Notes: generated by a model not told the origin, from the letters alone. A DNA stretch of 64,000 nt from Mermis nigrescens (GCA_036768485.1 JAVLUZ010000145.1:19594706-19658705), one strand, 5' to 3'; shown: positions 1 to 11,639, counted from the first letter of the stretch. Made by a program: numbers and translations.

Positions 1-532
1 TATCTTTATTATCTAAATTTTTGATAATATAATCAGTGTAACAAAGTAGCTGTGATTCACATGATTTTTTCGGTAAAAAGCCAAATTGGTATTTTGATAA
101 GAAATTGTAATGCAGGATATACGTCATGATCTTATCTTTAATTATATTCTCCAATAATCGGCATGAAACACAAGTAAGTGAAACAGGTCTATAGTTATCA
201 GGTGAAGCGGGGTCATTTTTTAAAAATGGGTACTACAAGAGCATGTTTCCAGATTTTAGGTAACTTAGAAGTTAAAAGAGATATTGAAATATCTTTTTTA
301 ATGGATTTATTAAAGAATAAGCCAGTTTTTTAAACGAAATTGGTGCAAGATTGTCAGGTCCAACTGAAAAAGACGATTTAAATTTCTTGATAGATTTTAA
401 AACTGATTCATCATTAATATAATCGATAAAAGTCAAATTTAATTTGCTAGATACATTAATATCAATAGTGTCAGGACAAAAACCATCATCAATAGTGAAA
501 ACTGAGCAAAAATGTTTATTAAGTAATTCCAC
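1..532 (-). pseudogene. LINE reverse transcriptase fragment (5' part of RT)
   Basis: Reading the minus strand gives the start of a non-LTR retrotransposon reverse transcriptase in broken frames. A linker with LLNKHFCSVFT is followed by VGPDNLAP, then NYRPVSLTCVSCRLLENI, then FLSKYQFGFLPKKSCESQLL. These are the conserved RT blocks of CR1/L2/Jockey-group LINEs in the usual order. The frame changes between blocks near 240-290, so the copy is dead. It runs off the left edge of the window, so the catalytic FADD-like block is not seen. It is a separate copy from the LINE at 1347-8530, which has its own version of the same blocks near 6250-6540. The clade assignment is by motif recognition only. Confidence 0.8.
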
Positions 533-945
533 TTTTGCATAGGAATCAAATTGAAAAATATTATTACTATCTTTTTATTAATAATATTTACTGGCTGATA
601 CTTTAAATTACAGTTTATGTACCCAATAATGTAAAACGTGCACGCAAATAGAAATATATGAGAACAACATGGGAGTATTGAATGTTATACTTATACGTTC
701 TATAAGATCTAATGCATGACACGTGGTTACTGGTACATACAAAAAATAAAAATCAGATGAAATTGAAGAGCTAAATAAACAAAAATTGGCATTGGTGTAG
801 CTGGTTCACATATGTATTAAGATGGCCATGTTATCAGTAAGAATACAGCAAGTAGTATCCGGTGAAAGCTGCCACTTAACTGCTTTGATTTAAGTCAAGT
901 CGAAAACAAATAAGACAGTCCTAGGATTTTTCCAGTAGATTCATG

Positions 946-1090
946 TGACTGACCAAAATGTTGGTGCCAGCGTTTAAAATAAGTCTAAGTAATGGGATGC
1001 AACTCGCGTCGCTCGCTTTGCTCGCTCTGCTCGTTGCATCCCATTACTCAGGCTTATTTTAAAAGCTGGCACCAACATATTGACCAGTCC
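946..1090. repeat. 58-bp-arm foldback (hairpin) sequence
   Basis: Arms 946-1003 and 1033-1090 are inverted copies with only a few mismatches, sharing for example TGTTGGTGCCAGC and TAATGGGATGCAAC. They are separated by a 29-base loop rich in TCGCTC repeats (1004-1032). In RNA this would be a long hairpin. It could be a foldback transposon or a hairpin RNA; the sequence alone does not decide. Confidence 0.75.
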
Positions 1091-1176
1091 ATGATACTAA
1101 GCCCAAGCCTAATCAGCTGGTAAATCAACGCAAAACATTACAAATACCATGCAATCATTCTCGAAATAACCAGCGT

Positions 1177-1231
1177 TAGTCAATTGGTTATGGTTCTGGG
1201 CTTTAAAGCAAGAGGTCCACGTTTTGAATTC
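1177..1231 (+). other. tRNA-like pol III box pair (possible SINE head)
   Basis: TAGTCAATTGG at 1177-1187 fits an A box. GTTTTGAATTC at 1221-1231 matches the B-box consensus at about 8 of 11 positions, at a tRNA-like spacing. The sequence between resembles a decayed tRNA anticodon arm. It is probably a tRNA-derived SINE fragment or tRNA pseudogene, not a working tRNA, because acceptor and T-stem pairing is poor. Confidence 0.35.
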
Positions 1232-1428
1232 GACTGCCAGCAACTTTCTCTACGTTTCCTCAGATGCTAACGACTGTACACATACGCCCTTATAATAGTG
1301 ATTATGTTAATACATATGTGAACCAGCTACACGAATGCCCAAAAATTTGCGAAACTTGTCAAATAAATGCAAAAAAGAAAAGTGTATTAGTAAGTAAAGC
1401 CAAGGCGTACAGGCAGTGCACTTACATA

Positions 1429-2695
1429 GGGTAAAGGTAAAATCCGGAAATGGAAATGGAAAATGGGTACAAGCTGGAAATGGAAATGGAAAAATGGGTA
1501 AAAGCTGGAAAATAGAAAATGGAAATGGAAAATTTTCCATTTCCTTTTATTTTTAATGGGAAATGGTTCATTTTCAAAATTTCCAATCGTTTATGTAAAA
1601 CTCATGTCGTTTCTCATAAAATTTCTCTATTTTTGAAGAAATTTCGAAAGCTGTAATTAAAAATGGAAAAGTCTACAAAAAACGAAAAAAAACGAAAAAT
1701 TGTTCATTTTTCGTCTTTTCACCAAAAATTCTCACTTTTGAAAGAATTGACCTTCCAGATATCGAAAAACGTTTTCACTTCGACTACAACAATTTCGTCA
1801 CAGGTGAAAATTGCCAGAAAATGGAAAAATAGGGTAAAACCCGGAAATGGAAAATGGAAAATGGAAAATTTCCATTTCCTCCATTTTCAACGGAATTAGT
1901 TAATTTTCGAAATTTTCGGTCATAAATGTCGAAATCATAAATTTCTCACCAAATTTATTTATTCTTAAAGAAATTTCAAAAAGCGCAACTAAAAATGGAA
2001 ACAATTCAACAAAAATGGAATGAACAATTTTCCATTTTTTCCATGTTTGTAGACTTTCCATTTTTAGTTAAGCTTTCGAAATTTTTTCAAAAATAGAGAA
2101 ATTTGGTGAAAAACGACATGAGTTTGACATTCACGACCGAAAATTTCGAAAATGAAGCATTTTCCGTTGAAAATAAAGGAAATGGAAAATTTTTCGTTTT
2201 CCATTTTTCATTTCTGGGTTTTACCCTATTTTTCCATTTTTCAGCAATTTTCCATCTGCGACAAAAATCATTGTAGTCGAAGTGGCTAACGATTTTTTCG
2301 ATGTGGAAGGTCAATGTTTTCAAAAGAGGAGAATTTTGAGTGAAAAGATGTAGAAATGAACACAGTTTTTTTCCATTTTTTGTAGACTTTTCCATTTTTA
2401 GTTATGCTCTCGAAATTTCTTCAAAAAATAGAGAAATTTGGGTGAAAAACGACATGAGTTTGACATTTACAACCGAAAATTTTTATAATGAACCATTTCC
2501 CGTTGAAAATAGAGGAAATGGAAAATTTTCCATTTTCCATCTTCCATTTTCCATTTCTGGCTTTTACCCACTTTTCCATTCTACATTTTCCGGCTTTTAT
2601 CCATTTGTCCATTTTCCATTTCCATTTTCCATTTCCGGCTTTTACCCATTTTCCATTTTCCATTCCCATTTCCATTCCCGGATTTTACCCACGCC
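1429..2695. mobile_element. Minisatellite-bearing element inserted in LINE tail
   Basis: Direct repeats CACTTACATA flank it at 1419-1428 and 2696-2705 and look like the target duplication. The interior consists of GGAAATGGAAAATGG-type minisatellite stretches in opposite orientations at the two ends (about 1440-1545 and 2515-2695), plus repeated blocks of about 400 bp (around 1660-1870 and 2020-2430) that are inverted relative to one another, so the element can fold on itself. The open frames here (PFPF- or KWKM-rich) are translations of the repeat, not genes. Confidence 0.65.
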
Positions 2696-2719
2696 CACTT
2701 ACATACGCCCCTTAAGAAA

Positions 2720-3274
2720 TTCGAATAAATTAAGCTTTGCAACCATAAGCCTAAATTGTTTAAAATTTCTGCAGTCAACAGTACACTGTGGCAATGTATT
2801 CCAAATTCTAGCCACCGTGTTTGCAAAATCGTTCTTTCTACAATCCAAATGAGATTTTCTAATATAACAACCTTATGTCATTATTTGACATAGTACTCCT
2901 GTTCAGTGCAGGTTCGAAAAAATCTGAAACAGAAAGCAACTGTTCCTCAATTATCCTAAAAGCAAAAGTAAGGTCAAAATAGATACACCGTGTTTCGAGT
3001 CTTTCAAGATCTAAAAAATTCAATCGTTCGCTATAAGACAAATCCTGCTGTTGATGCCGCCAAAGTATTCGTCCTGTAAATTTACGCTGAACAGTTTCGA
3101 TTTGGTTGATGTCTTTTATCAGGTAAGGATTCCAAATCACCGCGCTTATACTCTAGTATCGGTCTTACATAAACTTTAAATTGCTTTCACCATCAAATCA
3201 GAATTTCTGGATTCACCATCAAATCAATATTTCTGAAGATAAAAGTTTTCTGTATCAAAAAGCAACTCTGGAAG
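2720..3274 (-). pseudogene. LINE RT C-terminal region
   Basis: On the minus strand, YVRPILEY is followed after a frameshift by VIWNPYLIKDINQIETVQRKF, a block of SERLNFLDLERLETR type, and finally ANTVARIWNTLP. This is the standard C-terminal end of CR1/Jockey-group RT proteins (thumb and beyond). It is the downstream half of the RT cut by the hAT-like insertion at 3275-5610. A stop (TGA) shortly after the junction and the frameshift near 3150 make it a pseudogene. Confidence 0.8.
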
Positions 3275-5610
3275 TAGTGATCGACCGGGGCAACTTTTTT
3301 GGCCGGGGCCGGGGCCGGGGCTGGCTGGGGCTGGCTGGGGTAAGACAAGGAAAATATTATTGCATGACACATACTTGGGGTGGGGGCATAGGAAAGAAAT
3401 AATGAGCGATTGCTCCATTCAGTAGTAAATGGCTTTTCATATCAAGTTTTATTACTATTTATGTCACAAGAAACAAATTTAGTCTAGTGTTTCATTGTCT
3501 GAATCATCAATAAGGTCTATGTCGCTGCTATTAGCACACTCTGTATCATTCGAATCTTAGCTACGGCTACTGCTGCTGTAGCAATTGGATGCAATAGGTA
3601 TTGGATGTAATAAATGAGACATCACACATTCCCATATGGGGGAGGGTATTACCCCCTCAGGGTCCAAGACACAAGTCACTGTCAGACGATTTTTGGTGAA
3701 AACCTTTTGAATTTTTTGAACTTAATTTTTTAGTATGGCTAAAGTGTACCTAACTATTAGAATTTCACGAAGTGATACATTATTTTATTATGTGAGCTAG
3801 AGTAGATAGATAAACTATCACTATAAAACATGCATGTAATCGCTTAAAATTTTATGAGGTTCCCTCAGTATACCTACATGTAACGGCTGGAAATCTAGGG
3901 TAGGGGTCCCGCGCCATTTTTAGAAGGAGGGGGTTAGCGACTAGATCAAAAATGGTAAAAACACATAAAAATAGCCAAAAAAGCACAGGCTTTCGCCAAA
4001 AAATGGGGGAGGGTGGTTAAATATTTTCTGACTTTCAAGGAAGTTCGGGGCTTCAAAGCGGAGATGGGGGATGGCCCAAATCCTCTGTCACATGTATATT
4101 CCTCGGCTATTTTCAGGGGAAGGGGGTAAGCGGCTCCATTTTTGCAGCCGCTTACCCCCCTTTGAAAATCTTTAAAATGGTAGAATTTTCAATAAGGAAT
4201 TCTACACCTTTTTACAGTTTTTGTTCTTCAAAAATCTTTGTACATGTACAAAGACGGTCCTGAAACGTCTATGTACATCAGCAAAAATCTTCCCCGAATA
4301 CAAAAAGACCGTGCTTCTAAATGTGATAATTCGGCCTGAATTTAGTTGATAGTTCGGCGCGAAGTGCCGAAATTTTTATGCGCTTCTGATGGAATTCACA
4401 CATAAAACTCGACTGAGAAAGCTAAAACAACTTGTACTACAAAAATGAGAAATATTACAAAAATTGTAATATGCGAATTAAATCTTGTGATAAGCAACAC
4501 TGCGCTTAGAATGGAAAAATGGAAAAATGTCAAATATTCAGGAACCCAAAAATTAGCCAAATACACTACTAAAGGTCGAAAAACTATGTTCTACTACCAC
4601 ACTGAAATCGTTACTGTACCATATTAAAGTATACAAAAATTTGCATGTACAAAAGAGTGTTTTTTGTATTCGCCAAAGATTTTTCCCGATGTACAAAGAC
4701 CAGGACTATCTTTGTACATGTACAAAGATTTTTGGGAAGATAAAAACTGTAAAAAGGTATAAAATTCCAAAAATTTTTCGGCATTTCCCTCCGATATGAA
4801 AAATTGTCTGTCCTATACATCTTTTAAATGGCAAAATTTAAATTTAGAATGCAGAAATGTCAAATTTTTAGGCGCTTCGCGCCGTTTTGAGACAATTTTA
4901 GTAATTCTTGGCGTTAGAAACTCAGAAATTAGCTAAAATATACAATTAAAAGTCAAAAGACCCTGTTTTGCCACTAATTTTCTGGTCCTCCAATTTGGGA
5001 TTTCACCCCTCCCTCAACTCTGGACCCGAGGAAACTATTTGAGACATATTTAGTTTATCGGATCGGACGCAATTCTGCAGCGTAGTTTATATTCGCCTAT
5101 AATTAACCTCGGTCCTAATAACTATTACACAGGAAACGCGTTTTAAAGCACACGGTTCCCATTCAAATGAATGTAAAAGTGTTTTTTGTAGAAATAGTTT
5201 GTTAAAAACGTACAATTTCTAACTAGAAATAGAACGTATTTGTCAACTCTAAATCTTTTAGCCATAGCTATGAATGAATGAGTTAAAAGTAGCATTTAGT
5301 TTAAATAAGTTAAGTGGAGGAATCGAAAATATGCAGATTTTCCTGAACATTCATTCATTAAAAGCTCATTTATACACAGTAGGAAACTTATGACAAGGAC
5401 TAAGTAAGTATACATATGGTCTAATCAGTACAGTTCTCAAAATTAACACTTGCTCATTGATAAATAAGTGCCAGTATCACAGCCTGTACAAAATACGAAT
5501 TACACTAAATTTTTCCCGGCCCCGGCCATTTTTTGACCTTGCCCCGGGCCGGGGCCGGGGATGCTGAAAAATGGTCGGGATTGCCGGGCCGGGGCCCCGG
5601 TCGATCACTA
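3275..5610. mobile_element. Non-autonomous hAT-like DNA transposon (2336 bp)
   Basis: The left end TAGTGATCGACCGGGG is the exact inverse of the right end. The flanking bases TCTGGAAG occur at 3267-3274 and 5611-5618, a perfect 8-bp target-site duplication. Ends of the form YARNG with 8-bp TSDs are characteristic of hAT elements. GC-rich GGGGCC runs follow each end (3300-3340 and 5515-5595). There is no transposase reading frame. The interior from about 4190 to 4975 contains F1-type sequence (TGTACATGTACA palindromes, GGCGCTTCGCGCC), so it has captured or received another element. Confidence 0.88.
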
Positions 5611-6540
5611 TCTGGAAGCTTTGGATGCAATATTCACACAATGAATGCTGGAGGACAGGTCGCTACTAACAAAAACTCCTAAATTCTTGATAGAAGCTTC
5701 TGCATCAGCTAAATCTTTTAAGAAAAGGTTATAGATGTTTTTAGGGTTGCCATATCCCAAATACAAGGTTGCACATTTGTCATAACTTATTTGCAGTTGC
5801 CATTTTTCGGTCCACCCATGCAATGAATCTAGGTCTGCTTGTAAGGATCTGAAATCACGTGAAAAATTAAATCTTTTTAAATCATCATCAAACAGCATGA
5901 TATTGCTATGCTTGAGACAATCGACCAGGTCGTTAATGAAATCCAAAAATAATATAGGCCCTAGCACACTACTTTGGGGAACACCACTAATTACCGAAAT
6001 AGGGGCTGAAAGAAAACTTTTATTTTAACCTTTTGTGACCTACCCATTAAAAAAGCTTTAACCCAGTTGAGCAAAGTACCCGAGATACCTAAAGATTCTA
6101 ATTTCAATATTAGTTTTTGAAGAACAACAGAATCAAATGCCTTACAAAAATCAATATACACCACGTCCATTGGAACATGATTGTCCAAAGTTTTTGTCCA
6201 CATGTTTTTGCACTTTAAAAGCTGATATGTACAGGATTTATTCTCCCGAAATCCAAATTGTTGATGATTTATTAAATCACTCTTTTCAAAATAGTCCAGA
6301 ATGGCGTTATTGATTATTAATTCCATACCTTTACACAAAACACAACATAGAGATATTGGCCTATAGTTTTCATCTGAGTTTGGAAGCCTTTTTTAAAAAT
6401 TGGAATTACTAAAGCTTCTAACCACAAACGTGGAAGCATACCAGAACGATATGATACCTCGAAAATAGTTGAAAGGGGTTCAACTAAAGCAACTCGAATT
6501 TGTTTCAAGAAATAAGCTGACTGCCCATTGGGACCAGCTG
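5611..6540 (-). pseudogene. LINE reverse transcriptase core
   Basis: Minus-strand blocks in order: AGPNGQSAYFLKQ, LPRLWLEALVIPIFKKG, FGFRENKSCTYQLL, VVYIDFCKAFDSV (the aspartate-bearing catalytic block A), GISGTLLNWVKAFLMGRSQKV, LGPILFLDFINDL, then MLFDDDLK. The last corresponds to the FADD/YADD catalytic box and is altered here to FDDD. The frame shifts near 6340 and 5980. The protein is cut off at codon SKASR by the hAT-like insertion. The enzyme would have copied LINE RNA at the target site; this copy cannot work. Confidence 0.88.
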
Positions 6541-6889
6541 AGTGAGTGGGCTTTGTCTTATTTAAAGCTGCAGCAACTGTGCTATGTTTAAATTTAACTA
6601 TAGGCCGATCGTCTACCTCAATTGAATCGATATTTAATGTTAGAATGCCGTTATCAATAGTAAAAACTGAACCAAAAAATTCCTGAAAGCGTTAGGTTTT
6701 TCGGTTTCATTAGAAAAAACCTGACCATTTGATTCTAAATCAGGCACAGATTGTTTCAATTTTAACCTCACGTTAACAAAACTGTAAAAATTTTTCAGTG
6801 ATGAACCTTTTTTAACAGTTAATTTTCTTCACGACTAAAAATCCGCTCTTGCATTCTCAACAGACTTACTAACCATTTTTTACTGATCT

Positions 6890-7445
6890 AATAATCCGGG
6901 ATTTTTCTTCAAAAGTCGCCAAACCCTTCTCTTCTTGCCTTGTAAGTTCAAAATATACTTCTGAAATTTTTTACGCTTTTTTGGTAGAGACAAACTCAGT
7001 GGAACGTGAGCTTTGATCGTTGTGTTTAAAATGCCTAAAAATATAAAAATCATCAATATTAGTACAGGTTGCAAAAGTATCAGGCCAGCTAATAATAGAT
7101 AGATCGTGCAAAATAGAACCACTTTAAATACTTCAAAAACTTTTGATCTACATCATCGTTTTTTCCTGAAGATCTATAGCATAAGATGAACATGTATTTT
7201 GACTCCAATATAGTCATATCATAAGTAATTGTTTCTTGCAAAGAAAACTCATCAAGAATGTTTACATTTTTTATGGGCAAATTTTTTCGAATATTATGGC
7301 GACACCTCCACCAGTCTTGTTTTTTCGATCATAGCGAATCAAACTGTATTCAAAGTTTAGAAGAAGCAGAGAATCTGTAATAAAATCAGTGAGCCAAGTT
7401 TCTGCAATAAAAATTAAGTCATAATTTGGTTTAAAAGAAAATGGA
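6890..7445 (-). pseudogene. LINE endonuclease-like region (EEP/L1-EN type)
   Basis: Minus-strand translations include AETWLTDF-like and FEYSLIRYDRKNKTGGGVAI near 7440-7270, then a stretch ending YRSSGKNDDVDQKFLKYL near 7150. These correspond to the middle of apurinic-endonuclease-like domains that nick target DNA in CR1/Jockey-group LINEs. Several frameshifts are needed, and the first catalytic motifs upstream are not clear to me. The position between ORF1 and RT is as expected. Confidence 0.65.
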
Positions 7446-7692
7446 GTTGGTCGAGTTTATTGCATAAACTTCTTGCATTAAATAGAATACATTTCAACGT
7501 TTTGCAAACAGGAATGATTGTGGCAGACTCTGATTTGTACTGAGAATGTCTAAAAAATCTGGATTCTTGTTGTTTTTAATCGGTTTCCTAATCAGCTTGT
7601 TCCACAATTTTATAAGGGGCGCATGTCCCTATGTCAACGGGTTATTTAGCGAAAACACAATTTTAGGTCATTTTTTTCGAACCATGCATTTC

Positions 7693-8091
7693 TTATTGTA
7701 ATCGATAAAGTCTTCCAAATTTGCGAAATTTTAAGTTTTCTCTCAACTGACGCCCTTCTTGTCGTTGGCGATAGGTCAGATCTGGTCTGGCCCTCAAATC
7801 GCAAAATTTTCCATCCGATCCTTTGATGACTTTGTTAATGAATGTTATAAACGATAGTTTTACCTTTGACGCGCAGATCACCTTCAAGAACTGCGGGCGT
7901 TTGCCACCTGTGTCAGCTGGACCATCGCGAGAAGACTTACTGCACGCTTGGACGGTCGCACGGTAGGGCTCGGGCTCAACGCCTTTGTCCGTTTCCATGC
8001 ATAGTAGATCACAAACGGCTGCAAGGTCATCATTCGAATTGGGCAAACCAAACAAGATGGCGTTGTTACGTTTAAAATGGGCTTTGATCAC
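7693..8091 (-). pseudogene. LINE ORF1 C-terminal part
   Basis: An open frame of 132 codons lies upstream of the endonuclease in the direction of LINE transcription. It contains a basic stretch with ARPDLTYRQRQEGRQLRENL, similar to the conserved tail of LINE ORF1 products where a DLT-Q-R-ER-LR pattern recurs, and VICASKVKLSFI. ORF1 proteins bind the LINE RNA. It is separated from the PHD-like part by about 120 bases with disrupted frame. Confidence 0.55.
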
Positions 8092-8214
8092 ATCCTCAAA
8101 AGCGCCTTTAAAGTTTCTCCTGTCACTAGGTGGAAGTTGGCTGGAAACGGCTGGAAAGGACGGAGCAAGGTAGGCATTGGATTCGATTGGGTGAACACGC
8201 TGTCAGCACCAGAA

Positions 8215-8526
8215 TCAAGTGCTGCCATTTGTACTTCGAAGCTGAGCTTCAATATCTATAAGTTGTTTCTCCAGAGTGTCCAAATGCTTATCTATTTTAA
8301 TAAACCGCCTGACTTTTGGCAAACAACTAGCACATAAGAACAGTTGGTCGATTTTAGACAAGGCATCATAAGTTGGTTGGTAGATATTCAGACACTTGAT
8401 GTGTCCCCACCGATCGCAATAGTTGCAAAAGAGAGCGCAGCAATTGTTTCCTATAACGTCCTTGCACGTAAGACATCGTGTCTGATGATCAAGCACTGTC
8501 AATTTGGTAGACAGTGAATCAGTCAA
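8215..8526 (-). pseudogene. LINE ORF1 N-terminal PHD-like zinc finger
   Basis: The translation has cysteines and a histidine in PHD-finger spacing: CLTCKDVI, then CCALFCNYCDRWGHIKCL, then LFLCASC. This Cys4-His-Cys3-like arrangement is known from ORF1 of CR1- and related LINEs. It starts near 8526 and marks the 5' end of the element, as no further LINE sequence is seen to the right of about 8570. Confidence 0.7.
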
Positions 8527-8689
8527 TCTGGTCGATGACTTTTCCGTTGCGTTTTAAGGCAACATATGTAATTTATTTATTCAATAATCGATTTATATAA
8601 AAATAATCGTCAACGTATGACATTGAACACACCTTTGAACTTTAACAGCCTTTAACTTGGTCAATAATGCCGCCGACCGCCACCTAATT

Positions 8690-11275
8690 CTTTCAGATTT
8701 GAATTCTCCAATTGCTTGGGTAATAACTTGGGTAAAAGGTGGCGCTGGCGCTGGCCTTGGCCTTGGCCCTGGCCATTGCCAACTGGGTAAAAGGTGGCAC
8801 TGGCGCTGGCCTTGGCCCTGACTATTGCTAACTGGGTAAAAGGTGGCACTGGTGCTCGGCTTGGCCTTGGCTGTAGTTATATGTATGACCCTGGCATCAA
8901 TGTTATGACATATACATTGTTATATCATAGGTGCCAGGGTCTGCCCCCTGGTTCCACCCATAGTCGGCCCTAATGTTATAATATATAGTATATACAGTGC
9001 TGTAGCATAGGAGGTTGGCCCAAAAGTCTGGCCCCAATCTTATAGCATATACAGTGCTTAACAATATACAGTGCGTAAGGATATGCAATGGTTAAGGATA
9101 GGACATAGTTGAGGAGTGGGAGGGTGAAAGCTGGGCACAGGGTCACCTTAGGCTTGAGATTAAACTAGGATTAACCCTAAACTAAGTGTTACGTTAAGCT
9201 GAGTGTAAGGTACTATTGTATTCATAGTTAAACTATAGCTACCCAGTGGCGACTTTCTGGGAGAATGGAGAAGTCCCACTACCCCCAACACATGCCCTAC
9301 AATACTTATAGGCAGTGGTCCGCTCTTGCTACCACTGCCACTCAGTCTTAAATGACAGGGCCACCCCAGGAAAAAATTCAAAGGTCTATTTCTCAAGAGC
9401 CAACCGTCGGATTGGGCTCAAATTTTCAGGGTAGGATGAACATATGCCAGACATGTCATGTATACAATATGTACGACCAATCCACAGTATGCCAATTTTA
9501 GTTTTCATTTTCTCACATAGCACTGTTACTCGAGAACCAATGGTGGGATTTTGTTCAAATTTTCAGGATACGATGTAGTTATATAGGAAAAGCATGCTAT
9601 ATACAGAATTTCAGCACGCAGCCTACAGTATACCAATTTACTTTACACTTTCTCATATAGCACTATATTCCAAGAATTGATTTAGGCATGTAATCTACTG
9701 TATGCTTGTTTTGATTTACTCTGTCTCAAATAGCACTGTAAGTCAAGAACGAATGGTCGGATTGGGCTTAAACGTTCAGAGGTAGGGTTTGTATACATTA
9801 GGCATGCTATGTAAAAAATTTTAGTGCAAACCCACAGTATGCCGATTTTAGTTTACACTCTTTAAGACATAGCTATAACTCAAGAACCAATGATCAGATC
9901 GGGCTCGAATTTTTAGGTTAGGGTGAATATACATTCAGCGCGCTATGTGCCAAGTTTTAGCGCACAGCTTACAGTATACTGATTTACTCTATGCTTTCTG
10001 CACATAGTACAATAATTCAAGAACTAAAGGGCGGATTTGGCGTATATTTCCAGAGTATGGTGGGCATATGTTGCATGTGTTATCTTATTGATATAAGCAT
10101 GTAATCTACAGTATGCTAGTTTTGGTTTACACTATCTCAGATAGCACTGTAACTCAAGAACCAATGGTCGAATTGGGCTCAAACTTTGGGGCTAGGGTTG
10201 GAACACATTAGGCATGCTATGTAAAAAATTTTAGCGCAACCTACAGTATTCCGATTTTAATTTACAGTCTTTCAGACATAGTTATAACTCAAGAACCAAT
10301 GATCAGATCGGGACTCAAATTTTCAGATTCAGTGGATATACATTCAGCAAGCTATGTACAAATTTCTTACAGTATACCAATTTACTTTACACTTTCTCAT
10401 ATAACACTATATTTCAAGAACTAGAGGACGGATTTGGCTTATATTTCCAGAGTAGCGTGGGTATATGTTGCATGTGCTATCTTATTGACGTGAGCATGTA
10501 ATCTTCAGTATGCTAGTTTTGGTTTACACTTTCTCATATAGCACTATAAGTCAAGAACTAGAGGTCGGATTGGGCTCTAACTTCGAGGGTAGGATGAACA
10601 TATGCCAGGCATATTATCTGTACAATATGTACGACCAAGTACATTTTGTAGATTTTACTTTACGCTTTCTCATCTGTAACTCAAGAACCAATAGTCGGAT
10701 TTTATTAAAATTTTCAGGATATGATCTTAGTTATATAGGCAAGGCATGCTATGTATGAGAGTTTCAGCGCACAGCCTACAGTATGCCTATTTCAGTTTAC
10801 ACTATTTCAGAACATAGCTATAACTCAAGAACCAATGATCAGATTGGGCTCAAATTTTCAGGGTATGATATGTAAATCTTAGCTGTGCTATGTACAAAAT
10901 TTTAGAGGAAGTACCTACAGTATACAGATTTTAGTTTACTCTGCTTGATTTTTCAGCAGTTTAAGGACACTGTATATGTTATAACATTAGGGCCGACTAT
11001 GGGTGGAACAAGGGTGCGGACCCTGGCACCTATGCTATAACACTGTATGTTAGAACATTGATGCCAGGATCATATGTATAACTACTGCCAAGGTCAAGCC
11101 GAGCGCCAGCGCCACCTTTTACCCAGTTGGCAATGGCCGGGGCCAAGGCCAGCATCACCTTTCACCCACTTGGCCATGGCCAAGGCCAGCGCCAGTGCCA
11201 TTGTCAGCGCCACCTTTTACCCATGTGCGCCAGGGCCAGTGCCACCTTTTACTTATGCCCCAGTTTCGGTCGAAC
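8690..11275. mobile_element. ~2.6-kb long-TIR element enclosing a satellite array
   Basis: Positions about 8690-9010 and 10965-11275 are inverted copies. Each has GGGTAAAAGGTGGC-type minisatellite units alternating with GGCCTTGGCC runs, then a shared stretch with CCCTGGCAYC, GGTGCCAGGGTC and CATAGTCGGCCCTAATG. Between them is a 136-bp tandem satellite (9385-10920). There is no coding frame. The outer boundaries and the target duplication are not resolved. Confidence 0.7.
9385..10920 (+). repeat. 136-bp tandem satellite, ~11 units with 3-unit higher-order period
   Basis: The phrase AACTCAAGAACCAATGGTCG with variants recurs near 9395, 9530, 9673, 9744, 9880, 10016, 10154, 10287, 10415, 10551, 10679 and 10822, mostly 128-143 bases apart. 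Each unit also carries TAGTTTACACT, CATAGC and GCATGCTATGTA-like phrases. Units at 9744, 9880 and 10016 are more like those at 10154, 10287 and 10415 than like their neighbours, giving a period of about 405 bp. Confidence 0.85.
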
Positions 11276-11639
11276 TTTCACTTTGCTTCGAATCGAACAC
11301 CCACGCCACCATTCGATAAAGCAGAGCTTCTGGTACTTCTAAAGCAGTACAAACTGACCAAACTTTATTGTGAAGAAAGATGAAAATTATCTAAATTTAG
11401 AGAGGCTTTAACGTTGCAGAATTTATATTCAAGTTTGATTGTTTTGTCAGGTTAACGATAAGGCCCGTATCAGGGGGACAGGAGGGCACATGCCCCCCTC
11501 CTCAAAACTGAAATATGTGGATGATTTTTTCCTTTACTCCCCCTTTGCTATTTTAAGCCAAAAATCGTAAATATTTTTCGGTGCCTCTGTGCCGAATTTC
11601 AAAATAAAATTAGGGCAGTAATTCATTTGCAGTCAACTG

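Larger units (their letters stand above)
781..1346. mobile_element. Small element with ~40-bp terminal inverted repeats
   Basis: Positions 781-820 and 1307-1346 are inverted copies of each other, sharing GTAGCTGGTTCACATATG and flanking bases with few mismatches. The interior holds a foldback hairpin (946-1090) and a tRNA-like segment (1177-1231). No protein is encoded. It lies beyond the 3' end of the LINE to its right. I could not fix a target-site duplication, so the superfamily is open. Confidence 0.6.
1347..8530 (-). mobile_element. CR1/L2/Jockey-group LINE, interrupted by two later insertions
   Basis: On the minus strand the order is PHD-like ORF1 (about 8526-7693), endonuclease (about 7445-6890), RT (about 6540-5611), then RT C-terminus (3274-2720). 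Two later elements split it: a hAT-like element (3275-5610) and a minisatellite element (1429-2695). Taking each insertion and one copy of its duplication out leaves about 3.6 kb, a normal size for such a LINE, and the RT reading resumes across the hAT junction in the expected block order. Many frameshifts and stops show it is inactive. The 3' limit near 1347 is approximate: after the stop codon near 2707 only non-coding tail remains. Confidence 0.8.

Noticed and set aside
1171..1240. Functional tRNA gene
   Set aside because: A- and B-box-like words are present but stems do not pair well; tRNA-derived SINE or pseudogene is more likely.
1307..2826. Several frames of 75-170 codons rich in PFPF or KWKMEN
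   Set aside because: Translations of the GGAAATGG minisatellite element on both strands; the nearby real coding signal is the LINE RT tail.
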